The notes: generated by a model not told the origin, from the letters alone. A stretch of 64,000 nucleotides of DNA from Desulfogranum marinum (GCF_016918565.1 NZ_JAFFQD010000012.1:1-64000); one strand, 5' to 3'. Positions 1-8,930 are shown, numbered from the stretch's first letter. A program made the numbers and translations.

Positions 1-442
1 TCAGCAAAGCAAGGGGGTAGGTCGGCACTACAAGCCTTTTTTGCATCCTGCTAACGCAACTTCAAGAGGTTACGCTTCAAAACAGGGCGAAAATAGTGAA
101 ATCGGAGGTCGAACTGCGAAAGTCGGGTTAATCAAGGCGAGTTGGATGTCTACGAGCTTCTGGTGGAAAATGTTTTCTCGAATGCTGTAAGGCTTGAGCA
201 AGAGAGGATTGCATATCCATGGGTTATGAAAGTGGTAAATGAGTTGGTATGACAATGTGCACAAAACGTGTGCTTCCAGTAAAGTGTTCCTTGCGTTGTC
301 TTACTCTGTTTTTACTGTCCTGATTCCCCTGTAATATGCACTGAACCAATACAGAGAAATATTCCAGGCAAAAGATGATTGAATGCCTATACTTTTAGTA
401 AAGGTTGTTGATAATAATATTCTTTACTAATTGAGGTGCCTG
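1..442. other. Spacer with no recognised gene
   Basis: No gene could be recognised here. Both strands have open frames of about 60 codons, one of them open through the left edge of the window, but neither resembles a family I know and neither has a clear ribosome binding site. The right part holds the upstream region of the TPR gene that begins at 443. Confidence 0.4.
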
Positions 443-997
443 ATGGACAAAGCCGAACACTTACGACAGGCCAAGATTCTTTTTGCTTCCGGTCAATTAA
501 AGAAAAGTATAGCTGCCTTTACACGTGCCGAGCAGAGTGGGTGTGACACGATTGATGTTTGGTTGAGCAGAGGTGCTGCTCAAATGGCTCTGGGTAAATA
601 TCATGAGGCAAAGGAAGATTTTACCCGTATACTTGAGCAAGATGCCGAACACGAAAGAGCTGCGTATTACCGTGGGGTAGCGCTTGCTGCACTTGGGGAG
701 TACGAAAATGCTATTAAAGACCTGACATCCGCCCTCATCAAAAACAACAACCGGGGAATAGCGCACCTGGTCAGGGGGGTAGCCTATGCTGAGCTGGGGC
801 AAAAGCAGAATGCGATGTTGGATATAAACAGCGCATCGGCCTTTTCAGATGCTGAACTTACTAGTTTTAAGAATCTCTTTGGTGATATTCCTCTCCCATT
901 GCAAAATACGGAAGCACTTTTGGCCGAGGAAAACGCACCCTGGAACAACCTGTTAAGCAAAGAAGCTGCCGGCAAATTGCTTAATTTGCTGCAGTAG
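443..997 (+). CDS. TPR repeat protein
   Basis: This is a small soluble protein of 184 residues made mainly of tetratricopeptide repeats, which normally act as protein-protein docking surfaces. At least three repeats are visible, with the usual spacing of small and aromatic residues (for example AAYYRGVALAALGEYENAI and RGVAYAELGQKQNAM). There is no signal peptide or membrane segment, so it is probably cytoplasmic. I chose the ATG at 443 over an in-frame TTG at 431 because GAGGTG at 433-438 sits five bases before it as a ribosome binding site. The last 40 residues are not repeat-like. The partner is unknown. A strong palindromic hairpin follows about 20 bases after the stop, so the gene is probably transcribed alone. 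Confidence 0.85.
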   Translation: MDKAEHLRQAKILFASGQLKKSIAAFTRAEQSGCDTIDVWLSRGAAQMALGKYHEAKEDFTRILEQDAEHERAAYYRGVALAALGEYENAIKDLTSALIKNNNRGIAHLVRGVAYAELGQKQNAMLDINSASAFSDAELTSFKNLFGDIPLPLQNTEALLAEENAPWNNLLSKEAAGKLLNLLQ

Positions 998-1019
998 ACG
1001 CTGGCTGACCATTACACAA

Positions 1020-1063
1020 CTCTAACCCAAGGCGCCTTGGGTTAGAGCGAACAACGTTTTTTT
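1020..1063 (+). terminator. 28-bp perfect palindrome with T-run
   Basis: Positions 1020-1047 form a perfect palindrome (half-site CTCTAACCCAAGGC), so the RNA can fold into a long stem. It is followed by ACAACG and seven T residues at about 1057-1063. It lies about 20 bases after the TPR gene. The most likely role is a factor-independent terminator. The gap between stem and T-run is larger than usual, and the dyad could also be a protein-binding site. Confidence 0.6.
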
Positions 1064-1323
1064 AGTTTGATATGGTTGCTGCGTTTTCAGTGGCAGTACG
1101 GCCAGCACGTACTTGCCGGCATCCTCAAACAAGAAAAAAAAGAAAAAAGAGGCAACTTCAAAAAAGTAAACAAATTGCTCATTCTACGGCAATCCAGCCA
1201 CCTGCGACCTATGCCACGGCAAAGCAGTTACCTCTTCCGCATAAGGTTGCTCCCCCCTATCTGAGTTAGCAACGATGAGTGACCACGGGGTATGTTTCGG
1301 TTTTTTCTGATGTGGTGGGAATT

Positions 1324-1510
1324 TAGTGGACACTTTCTTAAGAGTGAAATAACAATTCTTGAGGAGGCCATTCATGACCAAGCAGAAAAGAAATAAGGGC
1401 ACAAAATAATGTAAAAATGAGCTGTAATGGTTGTGGAGGAGCAGGGGTTCCCAATGGCTGAGGCCTCAGGGTGTCGAGGTATCAATGCAAACCTGAGCAG
1501 TCAATGGCTC
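1324..1510 (+). pseudogene. IS3-family OrfA transposase remnant
   Basis: This stretch looks like the decayed left end of an IS3-family insertion sequence. A terminal-repeat-like sequence TAGTGGACACTTTCTTAAGA lies at 1324-1343. A ribosome binding site GAGGAGG follows at 1361-1367, and ATG at 1374 opens a frame beginning MTKQKRN, the typical OrfA start, which stops after about 11 codons. Further on, from 1427, an open frame reads VVEEQGFPMAEASGCRGINA, matching the OrfA helix-turn-helix pattern (VTEQG..AEAA..LGIN.N..). The middle of OrfA, all of OrfB and the right end are missing, so the element is dead. No target-site duplication could be identified. Confidence 0.65.
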
Positions 1511-1578
1511 TTTACAGGTTGGGAAGATATGGGGAGCGCGCGGTTTGTACGCTATTACAAAGGAAATGATATAGAACA

Positions 1579-2376
1579 ATGAGTGATTGTATACAAGTAA
1601 CCGATGATTTGGGGCAAGAAATTACGGTTCCTTTTCCCCCGCAAAGAATTATTTCGGCTGTTCCATCAACCACCGAGTTTTTATTTGATTTAGGGCTGGG
1701 AGACAGGGTGGTTTCGCGTACCCGGTTTTGCAGATATCCTGAACAAAAAATACAACGATTACCCAATATCGGTGGGCCTAAAAGCCTGGACGAAGAGAAA
1801 ATCGCATGGCTTAAACCAGATTTGATTTTGGCAAACGAGGAGGAGAACGATCAGGCGCAAATCGAAGCTTTAATGGAAAAATATTGTGTGTATGTGTCCA
1901 AAATCAGAAACGTGGAAGACGCCTACAACAATATTGTGAAAACGGGTAAGATTACAGGATGCGAAGCAAAAGCGCGTGAAATGGTCAAGACGATTCAAGC
2001 CGATTTTACAGTAATCCCGAAAAGAGCAAAAAAGATGAAGGCGTTGTATCTGATTTGGAAAGATCCTTACATGTGTGTGAGTCGGGATACTTTTGTTAAC
2101 TCGATGCTTGAAGTATGTGGTTTCGAAAACTGCATTACTGATGGAGACGCACGTTATCCTGTTGTAACAGCTGAAACCATAAAGGGGTTGAACCCGGAAC
2201 TCATTTTGCTTTCGTCAGAACCTTTTCCCTTTGCAGAAAAACATAAAAAAGAGTTTCAGCAGATTGTGCCGGGAGCAAAAATTGAATTGGTAGATGGAGA
2301 AATGTTTGCCTGGTACGAATCTCATTTGCTCCAAGCCGGTGGGTATTTTACTGCATTGATAAAGAAAATTCACTGA
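1579..2376 (+). CDS. BtuF-like helical-backbone metal/cobalamin-binding protein
   Basis: This 265-residue protein belongs to the BtuF/FhuD-type (COG0614) binding-protein fold used for cobalamin, haem and siderophores. The typical start is present: VTDDLGQEITVPFPPQRIIS, then STTEFLFDLGLGDRVV, then LPNIGGPKSLDEEKIAWLKPDLIL. The C-terminal lobe has GLNPELILLSSEPFPF. Unlike a periplasmic receptor it has no signal peptide and no lipobox at the chosen ATG, and no in-frame upstream start adds one. No ABC permease or ATPase gene is adjacent. Signal-less members of this family exist as probable cytosolic cobalamin-binding proteins, so transport of a corrinoid is a guess; binding of a corrinoid or similar ligand is the safer reading. 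Confidence 0.8.
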   Translation: MSDCIQVTDDLGQEITVPFPPQRIISAVPSTTEFLFDLGLGDRVVSRTRFCRYPEQKIQRLPNIGGPKSLDEEKIAWLKPDLILANEEENDQAQIEALMEKYCVYVSKIRNVEDAYNNIVKTGKITGCEAKAREMVKTIQADFTVIPKRAKKMKALYLIWKDPYMCVSRDTFVNSMLEVCGFENCITDGDARYPVVTAETIKGLNPELILLSSEPFPFAEKHKKEFQQIVPGAKIELVDGEMFAWYESHLLQAGGYFTALIKKIH

Positions 2377-2480
2377 CAGCTACTTACGTGTAGCTCTTGT
2401 TCAACGTCTATAAAGGGTAAGACGGGGGATAGGTTGAAAAAAATACTCCTCTTACCGACTACTGGACAGGGCGAAAGAAC

Positions 2481-3155
2481 GTGCCGATAACCAATCACGC
2501 TGTTGCTACAAAAGTACAAGCGCCTTTTTCCATTGAAGACTCATCGTGGGATGCGTTTCCCTGGAAAGACCTTTCATCCAACCTGATGCAAAACCACATG
2601 GGAAACAAACCCGTTCATTTCCCGGGGGTGGAGGTGAAGGTTGCTTACGACAGTATGGCAATATATCTGCTCTTTCGCGTCGAAGACAGATATGTTCGCG
2701 CAGTCGCTCGGTCACATCAGGATGATGTGTATAAAGATAGTTGTGTCGAATTCTTTTTCACACCTGGTCCAGACGTTTCCCAAGGCTACTTTAATATTGA
2801 AATGAATTGTGGCGGAACCATGCTTTTTCATTTTCAAAAGGCACCGGGGAAAAAACGAATCATTATGCCTGTAAACGAATGCAACCAAATAGCTGTAGCG
2901 CATTCGTTACCCAAAAGAGTTGATCCCGAAATAAAAAATTTTGTGGTGTGGACCGTTGCGTATAGAGTTCCTCTTGTTTTGCTGAAAAAATATTGTGATG
3001 TGGTTAAGCCGGCCACGCAATCTTTTTGGCGGGTCAATTTTTATAAGTGTGCTGATAATACCTCACACCCGCACTGGTTGACATGGGCACCGGTTGAGCT
3101 TCCGTGCCCGAATTTCCACCACCCTTCTTCATTTGGCTTTTTATATTTCAAATAA
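2481..3155 (+). CDS. CBM9-like carbohydrate-binding domain protein
   Basis: The 224-residue product looks like a stand-alone family 9 carbohydrate-binding (DOMON-like) domain. Visible signatures are VKVAYDSMAIYLLFRVEDRYV, the charged DSCVEFFFTPGPD segment, and YFNIEMNCGGTMLFHF. These follow the usual order of the beta-sandwich in sugar-binding relatives. There is no signal peptide and no catalytic domain. Translation appears to start at GTG 2481, since the frame closes shortly upstream and no ATG lies nearby. The previous gene ends about 100 bases upstream in the same direction. The ligand is unknown. Confidence 0.75.
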   Translation: MPITNHAVATKVQAPFSIEDSSWDAFPWKDLSSNLMQNHMGNKPVHFPGVEVKVAYDSMAIYLLFRVEDRYVRAVARSHQDDVYKDSCVEFFFTPGPDVSQGYFNIEMNCGGTMLFHFQKAPGKKRIIMPVNECNQIAVAHSLPKRVDPEIKNFVVWTVAYRVPLVLLKKYCDVVKPATQSFWRVNFYKCADNTSHPHWLTWAPVELPCPNFHHPSSFGFLYFK

Positions 3156-3427
3156 AACAGTAAAAAAAGCCGAGTTTTTCAACGTCAGGCAGGCTGGTTG
3201 CTGTTGCCGCTTTTCGCGTTGTTTTTACCTCTAAGGGTAAATTTTGAGTATAACTCCGCGATTAGCAGTAAATGCGATTACTCAAGAGGCCATTGAGTGA
3301 TTTGTTACATTGCTAATGAGTGGCTTTCGAGCAACGTTTTTTTTATAGTCGGTTCTGGTATCAGTTGAACAAAGCGGGATGTGTGTAACTGCAACGTAAT
3401 ATGTGGTATTTTTTTAGATAAAGGAAA

Positions 3428-3676
3428 ATGAATATGATTGAAATACAGGGCGATACAGTTGTTGTTGATAAGGAAACAACACGTTTGGAAGGATTTCGGA
3501 TGGAGGATACTGTCAAGGCCCCGGTTATTATACTGTTTGTTAATGAAGAGGAACCACAGATGGTGCCATTAGAAAAAGGAAGTACGGTACCTGTCAAGGT
3601 AAAGTCAAAAAACAGTGAGGCTGAGATTCAGGTGATTAGTTACGAAGAGATAAAAGCGACGTTGGCAGCACGATAA
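3428..3676 (+). CDS. Small conserved-looking hypothetical protein
   Basis: This encodes an acidic protein of 82 residues (80 if the second ATG at 3434 is used). I do not recognise its family. It has no membrane segment, no cysteine and no signal peptide, and its alternating pattern (IEIQGDTVVV, VPVKVKSKNSEAEIQVI) suggests a small beta-rich fold. AAGGA at 3421-3425 fits the second ATG better because its distance to the first is only two bases. A hairpin repeat follows the stop. Reality is supported by the binding site and coherent composition only. Confidence 0.55.
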   Translation: MNMIEIQGDTVVVDKETTRLEGFRMEDTVKAPVIILFVNEEEPQMVPLEKGSTVPVKVKSKNSEAEIQVISYEEIKATLAAR

Positions 3677-4002
3677 AGATGCGATGAGTGTAGCGCATCC
3701 ACCAATTTCAGGCATCGGGTTCCGCGTGGATGCGCTGTGCTATCTCACCCTACGCACTGGACGGATCGTGGTCGAAAATGGGGTCCCGGTTGAGCTGTTC
3801 CTCCAAGGAGCCGGCAGAGTGATAAAATCGGTGATCGCCAGCAGGTAACAGCTTTTAATTTTTTTACCCTATAAGGCTGTCTTGTATACTGGCCTGTTCG
3901 CCACATTTTGCTGAACAGTTACCAGAAAATATTGATTTTATCCAAAAAACTGTCACTCCTCAGGTAGTTGCTCGAAAGCTTCGCATTTTGCTGAGCAGTT
4001 CA
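3677..4002. repeat. Intergenic hairpin repeat
   Basis: The spacer between convergent genes holds an inverted repeat. AGCGCATCCAC at 3692-3702 pairs with GTGGATGCGCT at 3726-3736, and flanking sequence (TAGCGCATCCACC and CACCCTACGC) resembles the short mobile intergenic palindromes common in proteobacteria. It may also terminate transcription from either side. The rest of the spacer, 3740-4002, shows nothing recognisable. Confidence 0.45.
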
Positions 4003-6390
4003 TCATAAATCGTCGAAAGTTTCTTGCTTGGATTGCTCAGTATTTTTTCCAGCATCTTCTGTCGAGCGCATGGCAGCGGCTCCGGCAGCTTTGGAAATTT
4101 GGTGTTGGACTTCCGGGGTGATCTGCTCTCTTTCCTGGGTAAATTCAGGCAGGTCAACAATAACCTTACGATGAGCATAGTGAATTCCCTGGGCATTGAG
4201 TGCTTCGCTGATAAGGCGATAGGCTTCTCGTCGGATTACAAAATGGGTGCCGGGCTGGGCGGTGAATTTGACTCTGATCGTCATCACGGAATTGGTTATT
4301 GCCCGGACTCCCTGCGATTTGAGCGGTCTGATAAAATCTTTCCCATACTCTTCGTTTTCGAGCATTTTCTGGCCGACTTTTTTAATGATTTTACGAATCT
4401 TATCTATCGGCGCATCATAGGGGAAATCAAGGTTGAATTTAACTATAATACCGCCGCGCATATAGTTGGTGATAGCGCCAAGGTCAGAGTGGGGGACAAT
4501 CTGCAGCATACCTCTGTGGTGCCTTATCATGGCGTTGCGTAAGGTTATCGTTTCCACTGTGCCGGAGACTGTACCCGCTTCAATATACTCTCCCACCCGA
4601 AAGGCATCATCAAGCAGATAAAAGAACCCGGAAAACATATCGGCAACCAGTTTTTGGGCACCAAAGCCGATTGCAAGGCCTATCACTCCTGCACCGGCTA
4701 GCAGTGGCGCTATATCAACCCCGGAAGAAGAGAGCACTGTCATGCTTACCATAACGACCAGAATGGTGCCGATAAATTTGCGTACCATGGGCAGCAAAGT
4801 GTAGGCGCGGCCACGTGAAGCTGCACTCCCCCACTCGTCATCACTGCTTTCCACGTCTTCCTCACCTTCTGGAATAGATTCTTCAATTTTACGCTCAATC
4901 CAGCTGCTGATAAACTGCCATAGAAAAATTGCCAGTGCCATGATGATGATTGTATCCAGCATGATAGCGGCCAGTTCTGAAAAAAGAGGGATACGGATGT
5001 CCCAGAGGTTTGCTATCCAGACCATCATGAGGATCACCAGGCCACCCCGCGCAACGCTTTGCGTTTTTTGATACAGTTCTCGGCTCTTTTGGCGTTGCAG
5101 GCGTTCTCCCTCATTTTTTAACGGAACTGAGGTAGAGCTTTCCTGGTCAATATGAAGAGCTTTCATGGTATAGAGTACCAGCCACTGAACAAGTCTGTCT
5201 GCCACTATCCACAATGGAACAATGAAGAAGCTTGGAATAAATGCACCCCTTCGGCTGAAGCTTGGGTCGGCCAGGTCGTTCAGGAGCAGAAACCAGAGAA
5301 GGATGAGGTAGGTGATAGCTAAAATGTGCCAGAGAGCAGCGAACTGTTTTCGGCCCCAGGAAGGGGGACCGTTTTGCTGGTTGTTGTTTTTGAGGATATG
5401 GTCACGGACTTTTTTTCTGATAACAACAACCGTGATGGCAGTTGTAAGAAGCAGCAGACTGACGCTGAAGAGCTGCAGGAGCCTTACTGTCGCTATATCA
5501 GCCTCAAGCCGGCGGAGAGTAACGGCCAGCATCAGGGTGATGGTTATGTAACTGAAGGCTCCCGTCATTAGACGGTGAGCAGTTTTTGCTACCGCACAAT
5601 CAGCAGGAAAAAGACGAAATATTTTATATTTAGGGGAAAAAATAATGTGAGAAAGAATATTGATTGTCCTGATAATGGTAATCGCAATCAAGGTTGCAAG
5701 AAAAAAGAACTGAACGTACGAAGAATCCGTCCAGATGAAGAACATGAAGGAAAAGTAAGCCGAGCCAAAAAAAATAAGGACTCCCAATGCGCTGGGTAAT
5801 ACTTGCAGAGCAGCTGCAAGGAGCTTTTCAACGCCCTTTATGTTTGTAGTGTTCACCTCCGGCGCAGCTATGAAATATTTTGAGAGGAAAAAAAATCTGC
5901 ATAGGGCTTCCACGATAAATCCTATGGAGATGAAGAAAAGCACCCACAGAGCACTTTGTGTTGCGCCTGCAACGGTTCCAAAGGGACATAGCTTGATAAA
6001 GACGTGTTCCAGATCAGGGAGGATTTTTGGAGCTCCGGACCAGAGCGTTCTGAACTGGCTTTCCTCTTGGTCATGCTTTTGCGAAAGTGTTTTCAGGAGG
6101 TGATGGAACAGGCTTCCCGGTCCTTTTATGTTTGTCCCTTCAGGCTGCAGAGATTGAGCATCTTTTTGGAGTTCCTGGATGAGCAGTTTCCTTACCTGTT
6201 CGTCACTGAGACCGGCCATCATATCCGTGACCGTGCCTGTATCCGTGGTTGTTACTTGCTGAGATGCCGTTTTTGGTGCAGTATTTCCAAGTTGTGCCGC
6301 CGCACCTTGCTGGTAAGGGAGTAACAGGATACCAGCGAGCAGGGTAAAAAGAAATATATGAGGGAAATACAATCTTTCAAAGGTGGTCAA
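4003..6390 (-). CDS. Large MscS-family mechanosensitive channel
   Basis: This 795-residue inner-membrane protein is a large MscS-type channel of the MscK/YbiO style that releases solutes when membrane tension rises after osmotic downshock. It starts with a signal peptide (about residues 1-32, cut after GAAA), a periplasmic region to about 150, then many membrane segments. The pore and core domain at about 535-600 contains GVDIAPLLAGAGVIGLAIGF and GAQKLVADMFSGFFYLLDD, the hallmark of the family, followed by the beta domain with TVSGTVETITLRNAMIR and VPHSDLGAITNY. A charged tail of about 40 residues ends the protein. A CCTGAATTTTTCATGA element lies just upstream at 6417-6433. The specific stimulus or ion preference cannot be read. 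Confidence 0.92.
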   Translation of the reverse strand: MTTFERLYFPHIFLFTLLAGILLLPYQQGAAAQLGNTAPKTASQQVTTTDTGTVTDMMAGLSDEQVRKLLIQELQKDAQSLQPEGTNIKGPGSLFHHLLKTLSQKHDQEESQFRTLWSGAPKILPDLEHVFIKLCPFGTVAGATQSALWVLFFISIGFIVEALCRFFFLSKYFIAAPEVNTTNIKGVEKLLAAALQVLPSALGVLIFFGSAYFSFMFFIWTDSSYVQFFFLATLIAITIIRTINILSHIIFSPKYKIFRLFPADCAVAKTAHRLMTGAFSYITITLMLAVTLRRLEADIATVRLLQLFSVSLLLLTTAITVVVIRKKVRDHILKNNNQQNGPPSWGRKQFAALWHILAITYLILLWFLLLNDLADPSFSRRGAFIPSFFIVPLWIVADRLVQWLVLYTMKALHIDQESSTSVPLKNEGERLQRQKSRELYQKTQSVARGGLVILMMVWIANLWDIRIPLFSELAAIMLDTIIIMALAIFLWQFISSWIERKIEESIPEGEEDVESSDDEWGSAASRGRAYTLLPMVRKFIGTILVVMVSMTVLSSSGVDIAPLLAGAGVIGLAIGFGAQKLVADMFSGFFYLLDDAFRVGEYIEAGTVSGTVETITLRNAMIRHHRGMLQIVPHSDLGAITNYMRGGIIVKFNLDFPYDAPIDKIRKIIKKVGQKMLENEEYGKDFIRPLKSQGVRAITNSVMTIRVKFTAQPGTHFVIRREAYRLISEALNAQGIHYAHRKVIVDLPEFTQEREQITPEVQHQISKAAGAAAMRSTEDAGKNTEQSKQETFDDL

Positions 6391-6416
6391 TGCTTTTGTC
6401 CTCTTTGATGGTTCTA

Positions 6417-6433
6417 CCTGAATTTTTCATGAA
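6417..6433. promoter_or_regulatory. Degenerate CCCGGATTTyTCATGA element, copy 1
   Basis: The sequence CCTGAATTTTTCATGAA lies 27 bases upstream of the mechanosensitive channel start. It matches a short motif that recurs at 8141, 10473, 10570 (inverted) and 30095. It may be an operator or a remnant of a dispersed palindromic repeat. Function is unknown. Confidence 0.3.
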
Positions 6434-6511
6434 CTTTTTGTTTTTAAACTCAATTAATTGATATTATTGCTTAAAGAGTAACCATTACAATTAGTGGTCT
6501 GTTTTTCGTTT

Positions 6512-6697
6512 TCAATCAAAAACTTCCCTCTTCGAGTCAATAGCTTTTTCCGCAGGGTCTACCTTATAAACCACTTGCGGTAGTTTACTACCGGAGTCTT
6601 CGCTGTCTGCTGCGTGGTTTGTGCCTTGCCCTGCAAAAATCTTTATTGATGAGAAATCCGGGTTGATTCCTGTTGGCGGTAATGGCAGTTTCAGCAT
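6512..6697 (-). CDS. Small hypothetical protein
   Basis: An open frame of 61 residues begins at ATG 6697, preceded by AAGAG about five bases upstream. It sits between the UMF1 transporter gene and the mechanosensitive channel gene in the same direction. The product (MLKLPLPPTGINPDFSSIKI start) has no membrane segment and is polar towards its end. I do not recognise it. The longer reading from 6802 overlaps the transporter gene and is less likely. Support is limited to position, orientation and a plausible ribosome binding site. Confidence 0.4.
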   Translation of the reverse strand: MLKLPLPPTGINPDFSSIKIFAGQGTNHAADSEDSGSKLPQVVYKVDPAEKAIDSKREVFD

Positions 6698-6761
6698 ACA
6701 CTCTTTTAGTGTTAGCTTTGGTATAAATAGTACAGAGAAAGGCTTTTTACAGTGCAATGAG

Positions 6762-8033
6762 CTACTCCGGCGGTTCTTCGATCTGTTTAAGCAGCAAACC
6801 ACCGATCACAAACAGGGCTAAAATACACAATACACCCCATCTGGTGTCGCCTGTTAAGCGTCCAACAAGGCCCATTAAGAAAGGTCCGCTGATTGCGGCA
6901 AATTTACCAAAGACATTGTAAAAGCCAAAGAATTCAGCACTTTGTTTTGCCGGGAGCAGCTTTCCGTAATAGCTTCTGCTCAGGGCCTGGATACCACCCA
7001 TGGAAGAGGCGACTAAAAAGGCAATGCACCAGAAGGTTGCGGTTTTCCAGAAAAGATTGTGTATATCAGGGAGGAAGAAGGCGAGCAGGGTGACCAGGGT
7101 ATAGACACTGATACCTGTAAGCAACATGGTTTTAGTCGAGAAATATTCGGCAAGTCTACCGTACAGCAAGGTAAAAGGAAAGGCTACAATCTGGATGAAC
7201 AGTAACATGACAATCAACATTGTTGGGCCGAATCCAAGGTCGCTCCCATAGGCGGTTGACATGCTGATAATGGTACCAACACCGTCTATGTAGAAAAAAT
7301 AGGCGCTTAAAAAAAGGAAAATTTGTCGATGACGGCGGATTTGGCGAAACGTCCGAGCCAGGCGTCGAAAACTGTCGCTCACAGCTGCCGCTACCGGGGG
7401 AAGGTAATGGGTTTGGCGGAGGTTTTTTAAAGCCGGTACAGAAAGCAGCAACCACCATAGGGCGACGATTATAAATCCTATTTTTGTTTCCTGTGTGGGT
7501 AAGCCTCCTGTGTCATCAGTAGCATGTAATATCAGGCCGATAATGGCAAGAAAAGGAAGTACGCTTCCGATATACCCCCACGCAAACCCTCTTGCAGAAA
7601 TACTATCCATTCTCTTGGGAGAGGTGATGTCTGTGAGGAAGGCGTCATAGAAAATGTTTGCCCCGGCCCAACCGACCCGCGCACCTATAAACAGGAGCAG
7701 ACAAAGGACCCATTGTCCCTGCTGTATAAACGGTAACCCCAGGGTGAAGAGAAGTCCGAAGAACAGAAAGGTGGTGAAAAAGATTTTTTTTCTGTCGCGG
7801 TAGTCAGCCAGAGCACCCAGGACTGGAGCGAGCAGGGCGAGTATCAGTGAAGCTGCTGAATTGGCGAAACCCCAGTTTGCTGTGGCCACAGCATCCGGTT
7901 GGCCTGCTGCAGCAAACTCTTTAAAGAATAATGGCATGATAGCGGTAACCATCACCAGGACAAAGGCTGAGTTGCCTACATCGTAGAGTATCCAGCTTCT
8001 CTCTTCTCGAGTAATTCGCAGTTTGTTTGTCAT
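6762..8033 (-). CDS. MFS transporter, UMF1/Atg22-like family
   Basis: The product is a polytopic inner-membrane transporter of about 423 residues with twelve predicted membrane segments. The N-terminal SWILYDVGNSAFVLVMVTAI and the internal GALADYRDRKK loop are typical of the UMF1 (Atg22-like) branch of the major facilitator superfamily. VGRLTGDTRWG lies near the C-terminus. Substrates of bacterial members are mostly unknown. I favour ATG 8033 because homologues begin a few residues before the SWILYDVGNSAF motif; an in-frame ATG at 8075 adds 14 residues, and neither start has a convincing ribosome binding site. The small frame at 6512-6697 follows in the same direction. Confidence 0.85.
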   Translation of the reverse strand: MTNKLRITREERSWILYDVGNSAFVLVMVTAIMPLFFKEFAAAGQPDAVATANWGFANSAASLILALLAPVLGALADYRDRKKIFFTTFLFFGLLFTLGLPFIQQGQWVLCLLLFIGARVGWAGANIFYDAFLTDITSPKRMDSISARGFAWGYIGSVLPFLAIIGLILHATDDTGGLPTQETKIGFIIVALWWLLLSVPALKNLRQTHYLPPVAAAVSDSFRRLARTFRQIRRHRQIFLFLSAYFFYIDGVGTIISMSTAYGSDLGFGPTMLIVMLLFIQIVAFPFTLLYGRLAEYFSTKTMLLTGISVYTLVTLLAFFLPDIHNLFWKTATFWCIAFLVASSMGGIQALSRSYYGKLLPAKQSAEFFGFYNVFGKFAAISGPFLMGLVGRLTGDTRWGVLCILALFVIGGLLLKQIEEPPE

Positions 8034-8140
8034 GAACCGTTTATAGCGTTGATTGCTCTTGACCCGCATTCTCATGAATATTGTATTAAATAGTATGATT
8101 ACAAACTTCGACTACATTCAGCAACGGTCTGTTTGTCTTC

Positions 8141-8157
8141 GCCCGGATTTTTCATGA
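8141..8157. promoter_or_regulatory. Degenerate CCCGGATTTyTCATGA element, copy 2
   Basis: GCCCGGATTTTTCATGA lies in the spacer between the divergent UMF1 transporter gene and the gene at 8314. This copy is nearly canonical. A weaker relative, CCGCATTCTCATGA, occurs about 70 bases away next to the transporter start. Function is unknown. Confidence 0.35.
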
Positions 8158-8313
8158 ATATTGAGTCATTTTTTAAAAAACAAGTAATTTTAGAGTCATG
8201 CAGTTAAAGTTGATGAGAAATAACGGCTGGGGATGGTCAAGTCATCATACGGTCTTGTTTTACCGGTATGGTATATTGGCTCAAAGAAGGGTATTTATAA
8301 AGGATTGTAAATC

Positions 8314-8802
8314 ATGTGCGGCATGATTGACTACTACCTGCAATTATTTGCACAACTACCTGTCGGTGGTGATAATGATAAGTGGGCTTTGCCCAGCAAC
8401 TACCGTGCTCCCCATGCCCCCCTTTTGTTGCTGATCGTCTTGGATATGTTTGCAAAAGGAAAAATAACCCGTAATTTTATTGTTCCTTCACCGGAGCTGG
8501 AAGAACGCTTTTACAATGCACTCCTGCTTTTTACCGGTGATATTGGAAAGGATGATTTTGGTGAAACATTTTATGGGCTCAAGCATACCGGATTATGGGA
8601 TCTGGTGCCAAAGGCTGAGGCCAAAGATGATAGTTTGCTGGAGGAGTATGTAACGAATTGTCTGCGAAAATATTATTGGGGCGCAAAATTACCCGAAGAG
8701 CTGTATCCTCTTTTAGTAATGGAGACATCACGGAACAAAGTGCGGCAGGTGCTGCTGGAAACATATTTTGCAGAAAACGTGCAGGGCGGGTTACGGTTAT
8801 AG
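8314..8802 (+). CDS. N-terminal domain of a restriction-endonuclease-like protein, probably truncated
   Basis: The 162-residue product matches the N-terminal domain seen in ScoMcrA-like, phosphorothioate-DNA-binding type IV restriction enzymes and related HNH nucleases. The key feature is NYRAPHAPLLLLIVLDMFAKGKI at residues 29-51, which corresponds to the family's R-x-APHKPLLLL motif, followed by a helical region with FYGLKHTGLWDLVP. The normal C-terminal HNH nuclease (or SRA-like) part is absent: the frame ends after a short helix (LETYFAENVQ). AAGGA at 8300-8304 is a good ribosome binding site for ATG 8314. No methyltransferase or dnd gene is nearby. It may be a decayed enzyme, an orphan regulator or an antagonist; nuclease activity is not expected. 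Confidence 0.6.
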   Translation: MCGMIDYYLQLFAQLPVGGDNDKWALPSNYRAPHAPLLLLIVLDMFAKGKITRNFIVPSPELEERFYNALLLFTGDIGKDDFGETFYGLKHTGLWDLVPKAEAKDDSLLEEYVTNCLRKYYWGAKLPEELYPLLVMETSRNKVRQVLLETYFAENVQGGLRL

Positions 8803-8930
8803 GGATGGAGACCAGGCTTTGGTTCGTTTTGCCTGTGCAGAGAAAAAAGAGTACGCTGGATGCGTGATTGTTCTTTATCTATCGGAGATAAACAGTTGAA
8901 GAAAAATTGTATTTTTTGTTTTGAGATGCC

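Noticed and set aside
70-264. Leftward frame of 64 codons at the left edge
   Set aside because: No start signal or family pattern; a rightward frame is open over the same stretch and neither can be preferred.
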